A stretch of 11,975 nt of DNA from Clostridia bacterium (lineage in GTDB: Bacteria; Bacillota; Clostridia; Oscillospirales; CAG-272). A program made the translations under genes and the position numbers. Below the pieces are notes generated by a model. It was not told the DNA's origin, did not search any database, and was given only the letters and a program-made list of their open reading frames with translations. The number at the start of each line of letters is the position of its first letter. The stretch's first letter is position 1. The DNA lies in contig JAFTHJ010000089.1 of NCBI GenBank assembly GCA_017457465.1, positions 1 through 11,975 of the forward strand, in the 5' to 3' direction. Shown here one piece after another: positions 1 to 5,063 of the stretch.

Positions 1-53
1 AGCTTCGAGCCAAACCATTCCGATATTCTAAAAATTTTTTTCAGAACATTCAT
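1..53 (-). CDS. Start of an unidentified gene downstream of idi (partial, cut by window edge)
   Basis: An open frame begins with ATG at 53-51 and stays open for 17 codons to the left edge; it reads MNVLKKIFRISEWFGSK. The ATG lies 3 bp after the idi stop codon (59-57), as expected for the next gene of an operon. A weak purine-rich ribosome site (AAGAGAG) lies in the last codons of idi. The basic, hydrophobic opening would suit a membrane protein, but 17 residues are too few to name a family. It could be a chance frame; the position directly behind idi is the main argument for it. Confidence 0.45.
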   Translation of the reverse strand, partial: MNVLKKIFRISEWFGSK

Positions 54-56
54 AAG

Positions 57-581
57 TTACGCTCTCTTTTCTTGACGAAGATAATCATATACAAATCCAA
101 AAGCCGTTATAAACCATACGGAATACTTGTCAGGATTTTCAATGATATCCTTTGCCAATTTTTCTATATCCACCCAATCAACCGCCTCGATTTCGTCGGG
201 GTTGACCTCAAGGGGACCGTCATAATCCAAGACATACACATGATCGTATTCAAATTCATACATACTCTCACTGAATTTGTGATAGTACACGAATTTGGTG
301 ATATATGTAGGCGTAGCATTTACCCCCAGTTCTTCGAAGAGCCGTTCCTTCACATTCACAAGCTCATCAGAACCGCTTCTGACGTGCGAACAACACGAAT
401 TGCTCCAAAGTCCTCCCGAGTGATATTTGTTTATATTACGACGCTGAATAAGCATCTTACCTTCGTGATATATAAACAGAGAAAACGCTCTATGTAAAAC
501 AGGGGTTCTGTGGAGCTCCATTTTTTCACCCACGCCAATTTCCACATCTCTGTAATCGACCTTAATTAGTCCTGTGTCCAT
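57..581 (-). CDS. idi: Isopentenyl-diphosphate delta-isomerase, type I (Nudix fold)
   Basis: This cytoplasmic enzyme interconverts isopentenyl diphosphate and dimethylallyl diphosphate, the two building blocks of isoprenoids. At 174 residues it has the usual bacterial type I length (about 180). Aligned from memory with E. coli Idi, the catalytic Cys is C64 in NSCCSH, the metal ligands are H24, H30 and H66, and the acidic pair E109/E111 (in YEFEYDH) matches E114/E116. A Nudix-like helix KERLFEELG lies at 78-86. The ATG is preceded by AAGGAG 6 nt upstream. The gene has its own promoter at 681-709, leaving a leader of about 93 nt. The stop is 3 bp from another possible gene start, suggesting an operon continuing to the left. 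The family call is secure. Confidence 0.96.
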   Translation of the reverse strand: MDTGLIKVDYRDVEIGVGEKMELHRTPVLHRAFSLFIYHEGKMLIQRRNINKYHSGGLWSNSCCSHVRSGSDELVNVKERLFEELGVNATPTYITKFVYYHKFSESMYEFEYDHVYVLDYDGPLEVNPDEIEAVDWVDIEKLAKDIIENPDKYSVWFITAFGFVYDYLRQEKRA

Positions 582-670
582 TATTTCTCCTTATTGTCCG
601 TAACGCTGACCTTACGCAAATATTCGGAATATACTTTGCAAGATATTAAGCCTAAAAGAAAGCAAAGCAT
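581..670 (-). other. Possible 29-codon leader ORF overlapping the idi start
   Basis: In the idi leader an ATG at 670-668 opens a 29-codon frame beginning MLCFLLGLISCKVYSEYL. Its TAA (583-581) shares one base with the idi ATG (TAATG), the usual geometry for translational coupling, and the idi ribosome site lies inside it. There is no ribosome site in front of this ATG, and it sits only about 4 nt from the predicted transcript start, so it would have to be translated leaderless. The frame is also open, without an ATG, further upstream to a TAA at about 765 and is rich in hydrophobic codons. It may be a leader peptide, the remnant of a membrane protein, or chance in AT-rich DNA. Confidence 0.25.
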
Positions 671-680
671 ACCGATTTTG

Positions 681-709
681 ATTATATCACTTGTTAACAA
701 AAAAGTCAA
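681..709 (-). promoter_or_regulatory. Promoter of idi
   Basis: Reading leftwards on the minus strand: -35 TTGACT (709-704), exactly 17 bp spacer, and -10 TATAAT (686-681) preceded by TG one base upstream (extended -10, TGATATAAT). The transcript would start near 674 and give idi a leader of about 93 nt. Confidence 0.85.
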
Positions 710-731
710 TATAAATGTCGAAATAGCGAAC

Positions 732-792
732 AAAAAAGGTAAGAATTTATATGCAAAAGCTTAAAGAAATGCTTTGCAAAACAATTCTTACC
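732..792 (-). terminator. Intrinsic terminator of the lipoprotein/phosphoesterase/125-aa gene block
   Basis: On the minus strand a 10-bp outer stem (GGTAAGAATT at 738-747 pairing with AATTCTTACC at 783-792) encloses an inner stem of about 7 bp (near 753-760 and 771-777). It is followed at once by a run of six T. It lies 53 bp past the stop of the 125-residue gene. The stem is AT-rich but the geometry is right for this direction only. Confidence 0.7.
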
Positions 793-809
793 ATTGGATG
801 GGTGAAGTT

Positions 810-823
810 CCCGACAAGTCGGG
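810..823. repeat. Short perfect inverted repeat CCCGAC-AA-GTCGGG
   Basis: A GC-rich 14-bp palindrome stands out in AT-rich intergenic DNA between the 125-residue gene and its terminator. It can fold with a 5-bp stem and a 4-nt loop. On the plus strand it is followed by CTTTT, but no plus-strand gene precedes it, so a terminator role is not supported. It could be an RNA-stabilising hairpin at the 3' end of the minus-strand message or part of an interspersed repeat. Confidence 0.4.
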
Positions 824-844
824 CTTTTCCGAAGCGATTTTTAT

Positions 845-1222
845 TTATCTCGTAGGATTCAAATCGGTATAGCAAAGATAGTCTATCCCAAAACGCTCCT
901 GTAAGATATCCTGCTTATAGATGTAATAGAGATAGCATTTATCGCATATAAAAGCGTAATCCATCAGCTGAAGAGATTCGTCAAAATATGATTTATAATA
1001 GCTGTTTTTATCTCCCGTAAACCTTTCCGCGACAAGAAGCTCCAGCTCTTTCCGAATCCGTTTATATTGACGGGTTCTCTCGATTTTATCGATTCTTATT
1101 ATTTCTTTTTTGCCGTAAAGCGTTCTGACCTTTTTATAAAAGAAGCGTCCCGCATATTTTTCTTCAACCGCTTTGTCTTCATCGGTCATACTCAACCGAT
1201 ATTTGCCCTTAAATATAACCAT
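845..1222 (-). CDS. Hypothetical protein, 125 aa, unrecognised
   Basis: I do not recognise this protein. It is charged, rich in Lys, Tyr and Arg, with no signal peptide or clear membrane segment. A strongly basic stretch (about 30-62, with RTRQYKRIRKELELL) could be helical. The C-terminal third is aromatic (LYYIYKQD) and contains a single CxxC (CDKC, about 93-96). The ATG has AAGGAG 8 nt upstream. It starts 26 bp after the metallophosphoesterase stop and is followed by a terminator, so it is probably the last gene of that transcript. A role related to the phosphoesterase would be a guess. Confidence 0.75.
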   Translation of the reverse strand: MVIFKGKYRLSMTDEDKAVEEKYAGRFFYKKVRTLYGKKEIIRIDKIERTRQYKRIRKELELLVAERFTGDKNSYYKSYFDESLQLMDYAFICDKCYLYYIYKQDILQERFGIDYLCYTDLNPTR

Positions 1223-1248
1223 ATATTTCTCCTTATAATAACCGTTAA

Positions 1249-1854
1249 TTATCCCTGCTCTGACATTTGGGCGCGGAGCTTTTCCCGCGCTTCTTCGGAT
1301 TCTAACGCCGCTATCTTGAATTTAAAATTATTCAAAACAAGCTCGTCAAAGCTTACAGGCTCATACTCATTCACATCAACCCCCGCGTTCAGCGCGTTGA
1401 ACTGCAAAAACAACTGATAATATTCTTCGGATATTCTGTTATGAATGTGTCCGTGTATATGATACCCTAACTTACGCTTTATTTCTTCCCTGCTCGATTT
1501 CCATTCAAGCATTGGATAGTGACACATAGTTATAGGGTGGCTGTTCAAATGAACCTCCAAATAAGGAAGTACCGTCTCAAAGCACCCCTTGCATTCTTCT
1601 CTGTTTATCCAAGCCGAATCGTGATTTCCCGCAATAAGTATTTTTCTGCCCGTAAGCTGTTCCATATAATACGCAACCTTCTTTTTATCCCAAACGACAT
1701 CTCCTATCAGATAAACCAAGTCGTTTTTCTTCACCTTACGGTTCCAGTTTTCAATCAATGTCGAATCCATTTCTTCGACGCTCTCAAACGGGCGGTTACA
1801 CAAAGCTATAATATTTTTGTGTCCCAAATGTAGGTCTGAAGTAAAATAAATCAT
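1249..1854 (-). CDS. Calcineurin-like metallophosphoesterase
   Basis: This is a two-metal phosphoesterase of the calcineurin superfamily, probably cytoplasmic; the substrate cannot be told from sequence. All signature blocks appear in order over 201 residues: DLHLGH (D7, H9), GDVVWD (D52), GNHD (N77, H78), CHYP (H112) and HGHIH (H134, H136, H138). These are the usual metal and phosphate ligands. The short form, with ALNAGVDVNEYEP near 153-165, resembles small stand-alone phosphoesterases common in Firmicutes and phages. The C-terminal 25 residues are a charged helix rich in Glu and Arg. A strong ribosome site (GGGGGAG) precedes the ATG. It lies 25 bp after the lipoprotein gene and 26 bp before the 125-residue gene, so all three are likely co-transcribed. 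Confidence 0.92.
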   Translation of the reverse strand: MIYFTSDLHLGHKNIIALCNRPFESVEEMDSTLIENWNRKVKKNDLVYLIGDVVWDKKKVAYYMEQLTGRKILIAGNHDSAWINREECKGCFETVLPYLEVHLNSHPITMCHYPMLEWKSSREEIKRKLGYHIHGHIHNRISEEYYQLFLQFNALNAGVDVNEYEPVSFDELVLNNFKFKIAALESEEAREKLRAQMSEQG

Positions 1855-1879
1855 TTATCTCCCCCTTTCTCAATAATAC

Positions 1880-2809
1880 TTATCTTGGCAATATAAATTC
1901 TTGCGTGGAGGTGATAAGCGCCTCTGCCATCTTCTCTCCCTTTACCGCATAACTGTCTTCTTCATCCGAAACCTCGTCCCAGTCAAAAAGAATAAGCTCG
2001 GTTTCGGGAATTCTGATATAGTTTCTCACAAATTTATCGTACTCGGCATAATAATCATCCAGATATACCTCGCTGCTGTAAACATAATACTTGGTATTTG
2101 GATATGTTTCAACCCAAGTCGCTGTATAAAACATATCATTGGGGTCCTCGTCAACTATATCGGTTTTCTCTCCGTCTATATCGTGTTCGGTATGCAAATA
2201 CTCTATGCAATAGCACTCCATAATCGCTTCATCATAGTAGAATTTGGTTATATACCGTCCGCGCCAAGGCCACCCGCCGCGAAGCCAATACTGACCAATC
2301 AAATCAAGACGTTCATTCTCGGTGTCGTAATAAAAGCACAAGGATTGGCTGTTTCCGCTATCTATTTCTCCGAGCTTTTGACCGCTGTATATGTTATAAA
2401 CAAAATATGTGGCGGTACCCGATGAGCCAAAATATCCAAACGGATGCACCAGCAGTTCGGGAACTCCGTCCATTGTAACATCCAGCAGACCGCATCGGTA
2501 GCATTGGGGGATTGTTGGCGCGTTCGAATCAATTGTAGCCTCATAGCCTAATATTTCTCCGTGTTCGCCATACGGAACCAGAATATTCGACAACAGCTTG
2601 GTAAGAGGAGCCTTCCATTCTGTTTTCGCCGCATAATCGACGAAGAAAAAATCTCTTCCGTTAACCGTACAGTCGGCTAAATAAGCTTGGGGAGTGACAG
2701 CTTCGCCGCTGTCATCTCCATTTTCGTCTTTTGAACTACACCCAATAATCGTAAGCAGAAAAGCCGACAACAAAAGAATGGATATTATCTTAAATATTTG
2801 TTTTTTCAC
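1880..2809 (-). CDS. Putative lipoprotein, GTG start, with a D-x-x-x-DG-type repeat
   Basis: A 309-residue exported protein of unknown function. The N-terminus has Lys residues, a hydrophobic core (about 8-22) and a lipobox IIGC with C24 as the acylated Cys, so it should be anchored outside the membrane after signal peptidase II cleavage. An acidic linker (DENGDDSGE) follows. At 110-118 DVTMDGVPE fits the D-x-x-x-D-G-x-x-E pattern of Ca-binding-like loops found in many clostridial surface lipoproteins. The rest is rich in Tyr, Asp and Glu. The start is GTG (2809-2807) with AAAGGAG 7 nt upstream; no ATG fits the signal peptide as well. It begins 91 bp after the flavin reductase gene stop; I find no clear promoter in that gap, so it may be read from the upstream promoter. 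Confidence 0.85.
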   Translation of the reverse strand: MKKQIFKIISILLLSAFLLTIIGCSSKDENGDDSGEAVTPQAYLADCTVNGRDFFFVDYAAKTEWKAPLTKLLSNILVPYGEHGEILGYEATIDSNAPTIPQCYRCGLLDVTMDGVPELLVHPFGYFGSSGTATYFVYNIYSGQKLGEIDSGNSQSLCFYYDTENERLDLIGQYWLRGGWPWRGRYITKFYYDEAIMECYCIEYLHTEHDIDGEKTDIVDEDPNDMFYTATWVETYPNTKYYVYSSEVYLDDYYAEYDKFVRNYIRIPETELILFDWDEVSDEEDSYAVKGEKMAEALITSTQEFILPR

Positions 2810-2900
2810 GATTTTCTCCTTTACAAGTTGATAAGTGCAGTTTTTAATTTTTGTTTAACTGTAAGCCTATCTATCGTAGAAATCATCCCAAAGCATATTT

Positions 2901-3458
2901 TCACTTAAGCTTCTTTCCGTCAGAGAACGCCTGACCGACCTTCTCTCCGAAATTCCAATACGCGTGAGTTACGCCATCGTAAATAATAGGGTCCAGCCTC
3001 TTGGCGTCAATTTTGCCGTTTTCGTCAAGAACACTCTCATCGGCGGAAATATTGACTATCTCACCTACACAAATGCCGTCCTCATTAAACTTGATGAGCT
3101 TACATTCCACGGTCATGGGAAGCTCGTCGATAATGGGGGCGTTTACATACTCGCTCCTTGTGGCGTGGAACCCCGCCCTTGTGAACTTATCGGGTACGTC
3201 GTTTGCGGAAACGATTCCGACGTAATCGCAAGGGGCAACTGTATTCGCCGTGGCAAAGCTTATTGTGAAAGCTCCTGTTTTTTTGATATTCTCTGTCGTT
3301 TTATGGTTATCTGCAAGACATACCATTACTTGATTAGTGTCATAAATTCCGCCCCAAGCCGCGTTCATTGCGTCGGGTGTTCCGTTTTCATCATACGTGC
3401 CGACAATAAGCACAGGCATTGGGTAAAGCCATGTTTTTGCTCCAAAATTTTTTCTCAT
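2901..3458 (-). CDS. Flavin reductase-like (flavoredoxin-type) FMN-binding protein
   Basis: An FMN-binding split-barrel protein of the flavin reductase-like family, probably a cytoplasmic electron-transfer protein or flavin reductase. Family features are the N-terminal YPMPVLIVGTYD followed by GTPDAMNAAWGGI, the THAYWNFGEKVG segment near the C-terminus, and a length of 185 residues (usual 180-200). An upstream in-frame ATG at 3497 would give 198 residues, but it lies within the -10 box and cannot be transcribed from this promoter. ATG 3458, with GAGAGG about 7 nt upstream and the conserved region right after it, is the better start. It is the first gene of the leftward set and faces the asparaginase-family gene divergently. 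Confidence 0.88.
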   Translation of the reverse strand: MRKNFGAKTWLYPMPVLIVGTYDENGTPDAMNAAWGGIYDTNQVMVCLADNHKTTENIKKTGAFTISFATANTVAPCDYVGIVSANDVPDKFTRAGFHATRSEYVNAPIIDELPMTVECKLIKFNEDGICVGEIVNISADESVLDENGKIDAKRLDPIIYDGVTHAYWNFGEKVGQAFSDGKKLK

Positions 3459-3496
3459 ATTCTTACCTCTCATATGTTTTTTACAGCTATATTTCA

Positions 3497-3525
3497 ATTA
3501 TATCACCGTCCGCTCAAAACTTCAA
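3497..3525 (-). promoter_or_regulatory. Promoter of the flavin reductase-like gene
   Basis: Minus strand: -35 TTGAAG (3525-3520), spacer 17 bp, -10 TATAAT (3502-3497) with TG one base upstream (TGATATAAT). Transcription would start near 3490, about 30 nt before the chosen ATG. The position rules out the upstream ATG at 3497. Confidence 0.82.
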
Positions 3526-3558
3526 GGATATTTTGAAAAAGAAGGAAGGATTTTCGGT

Positions 3559-3587
3559 TTGACAAACGCTCTTATTTGTTGTATAAT
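3559..3587 (+). promoter_or_regulatory. Promoter of the asparaginase-family gene (perfect consensus)
   Basis: TTGACA (3559-3564), exactly 17 bp, TATAAT (3582-3587). Both hexamers are perfect consensus, so strong constitutive transcription is likely unless a repressor acts. The start point would be near 3594. It is divergent from the flavin reductase promoter, with 33 bp between the two -35 boxes. Confidence 0.92.
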
Positions 3588-3615
3588 TGCGATATCGGTA
3601 AATAATATCGGTTAC

Positions 3616-3620
3616 GGAGG
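3616..3620 (+). promoter_or_regulatory. Ribosome binding site fixing the asparaginase-family start
   Basis: GGAGG, 7 nt before ATG 3628. It decides the start, since the frame is open further upstream into the promoter. Confidence 0.85.
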
Positions 3621-3627
3621 GCAGATT

Positions 3628-4665
3628 ATGGGCGGTACGAAAAAGATTCTATTGATATTAACGGGCGGAACGATATGTTCCTTTGCTACCGAGCAGGGTG
3701 AACAGGCGTCCGACACAAAGAAAGCACAGGCTTTGATAATTCAGAACTTCAGAGCGGGAGACAGCCGATACCGCGGTGAGGAGTGTGTTGAATTCACCTC
3801 GCGCTTCCCTCTTGACACCTTAAGCGAGAATATGACGGTGGCACACTGGAACACACTGCTGCGCGAAATGAAATCCTATGATTTTTCGAAGTACGACGGA
3901 GTAATAATTCTACACGGCACCGATACTCTGGCATACACCTCGGCAATGCTATCGATTATGCTCTCGGGCACTCCGATTCCTGTGATACTTGTTTCAAGTC
4001 AGTTGGCGATATACGAGCGTGAGGCGAACGGAAACGCCAATTTCAAGGCGGCGGTTGAATTGATTGTAAACGGTATTCAGCCGAACATATACGCGGTATA
4101 CAGAAACGAGGAAAGCTCGGGAGAGAAAGTAATCTATCTGCATTACGCCGCTCACTTACTTCAATGTGCCAATCGCTCAAATAATTTTTACAGCAGCGAT
4201 ATGATACCTGTAAGTCAGGAAAACGCAATGCTTGAGGGCAGAAAATCCACCACGGAGGATATGCCTGTATACGGCTTCTCGGAGCTATCGCCATGTGTAC
4301 TGAAAATCGAGCCTTACGTAGGACTTGATTACAGTCGAATTTCCCTTGACGGCGTGGCGGCAGTTATCCATGGCACCTATCATTCCTGCACGGTGGCGGT
4401 CGATACTCCCGCGGAATATTCTATAATGAGCTTAAAGGAGCGCTGTGATGCACACACTCCCAAAATACCGTTATTTATAGAGCCCTGCGAGAGGGCTGTA
4501 TACGAAACCACGGGCGAGGCTATAAGGAGCGGAATCCTGCCGATAGAGGGACTCACCTCGGAAATGGCGTACGTCAAAACGCTGATAGGCTGTTCTATCG
4601 GGCTTGAGGGTGAGAAGTTATACGATTATATCAACACCGATGTCAACCGAGAGCATCTGAACTGA
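3628..4665 (+). CDS. Asparaginase-family protein (type I/II asparaginase fold)
   Basis: A 345-residue member of the L-asparaginase/GatD superfamily (usual 330-350), with no signal peptide, so cytoplasmic. Active members hydrolyse Asn to Asp and ammonia. The first catalytic block is LTGGTI (T15) and the second is HGTDT (T98, D99). PLDTLSENMT (61-70) matches the Asn-binding segment, and LTSEMAYVKTLIG marks the end of the family domain. The Lys that completes the second triad normally lies in a GNR..K segment; the corresponding stretch here (LLQCANRSNNFYSS, 177-190) has no Lys. The ATG at 3628 has GGAGG 7 nt upstream. A TTG further up in frame is the -35 box and is not a start. It lies directly before the Asn-responsive operon but has its own promoter. 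Family membership is secure; activity is less so. Confidence 0.88.
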   Translation: MGGTKKILLILTGGTICSFATEQGEQASDTKKAQALIIQNFRAGDSRYRGEECVEFTSRFPLDTLSENMTVAHWNTLLREMKSYDFSKYDGVIILHGTDTLAYTSAMLSIMLSGTPIPVILVSSQLAIYEREANGNANFKAAVELIVNGIQPNIYAVYRNEESSGEKVIYLHYAAHLLQCANRSNNFYSSDMIPVSQENAMLEGRKSTTEDMPVYGFSELSPCVLKIEPYVGLDYSRISLDGVAAVIHGTYHSCTVAVDTPAEYSIMSLKERCDAHTPKIPLFIEPCERAVYETTGEAIRSGILPIEGLTSEMAYVKTLIGCSIGLEGEKLYDYINTDVNREHLN

Positions 4666-4713
4666 ATTCAGAATTAATACAAATATTATTTTAAAATTTT
4701 TTTGCGACAGGTG

Positions 4714-4742
4714 TTGACTTTCAAGATAAATTGTGATACAAT
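4714..4742 (+). promoter_or_regulatory. Promoter of the T-box/aspS-gatCAB operon
   Basis: -35 TTGACT (4714-4719), 17 bp, -10 TACAAT (4737-4742) preceded by TG one base upstream. The start point would be near 4750, about 10 nt before stem I of the T-box. No convincing terminator separates it from the asparaginase-family gene; the 48 bp between hold only an AT-rich stretch with a T-run. Confidence 0.87.
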
Positions 4743-4942
4743 TAACTGTAATAATTTTTGACGTTGATGAAGAGAGTATCGCGTTTTCCCTCATTCACAG
4801 AGAGCCGTGGGCGCTGAAAGCACGGCATTGAGACACGTGAGAAAAACACTTCGGAGTCTGCGGAAGAAAGCCTTATGGTAATTAGAACCGCACGTTCATC
4901 TCGTAAAGATGCAGTTGAGTGGATTGCCTTTGGCAGTCAATT

Positions 4943-4976
4943 TGGGTGGTATCGCGGAAGTTTGCCTTTCGTCCCA
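4943..4976 (+). promoter_or_regulatory. T-box antiterminator helix
   Basis: TGGG (4943-4946) pairs with CCCA (4973-4976). A 7-nt bulge TGGTATC (4947-4953) carries the tRNA-end binding site TGGT. Then GCGGAAG (4954-4960) pairs with CTTTCGT (4966-4972). It uses most of the 5' arm of the terminator, so the two structures exclude each other. Confidence 0.88.
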
Positions 4977-5002
4977 TAATGGGGCGAAAGGCTTTTTGTT
5001 TT
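4964..5002 (+). terminator. T-box-controlled intrinsic terminator
   Basis: A 12-bp stem (4964-4975 with 4981-4992, one G-T pair), a 5-nt loop ATAAT, and a T-rich tail (TTTTTGTTTT). Transcription would stop here when charged tRNA(Asn) is abundant. Confidence 0.95.
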
Positions 5003-5063
5003 CCCCGTGACTTGTTATCAATAAAAATGAAAATACTAACTATATTCCAAGGAGGATAAAAAA

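Larger units (their letters stand above)
4750..5002 (+). ncRNA. T-box riboswitch, Asn specifier (AAC), controlling aspS-gatCAB
   Basis: A complete T-box leader. The base of stem I is GAAG (4769-4772) pairing with CTTC (4849-4852), with the AGAGTA loop motif after it. CTCAT (4790-4794) pairs with GTGAG (4837-4841). The distal hairpin is GCCGTG/CACGGC (4804-4809, 4821-4826), with AGAGAG and GCTGAAAG motifs. The specifier loop is A-rich (4842-4848) and by position the codon is AAC (4845-4847), followed by the usual purine. Stem II is TGCGG/CCGCA (4859-4863, 4888-4892) and stem III is a 7-bp hairpin (4922-4928, 4932-4938). The T-box core is GGGTGGTATCGCGG (4944-4957). Uncharged tRNA(Asn) would pair with AAC and TGGT, stabilise the antiterminator and switch the operon on. 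This matches the downstream genes, which make Asn-tRNA(Asn). Confidence 0.95.

Noticed and set aside
2810..2900. A separate promoter or terminator between the flavin reductase and lipoprotein genes
   Set aside because: Only a 5-bp stem with a large loop and no paired -35/-10 boxes of useful quality could be found.
3459..3497. Longer start for the flavin reductase-like protein (ATG 3497, 13 extra residues)
   Set aside because: The ATG falls in the -10 box, upstream of the predicted transcript start, and has no ribosome site.
3559..3627. Longer start (TTG 3559) for the asparaginase-family protein
   Set aside because: The TTG is the first codon-sized piece of the TTGACA -35 box; the GGAGG-preceded ATG at 3628 is clearly better.
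4662..4671. CTGAATTCAG palindrome at the end of the asparaginase-family gene as a terminator
   Set aside because: A 10-bp palindrome without a loop cannot form a useful hairpin, and no T-run follows directly.
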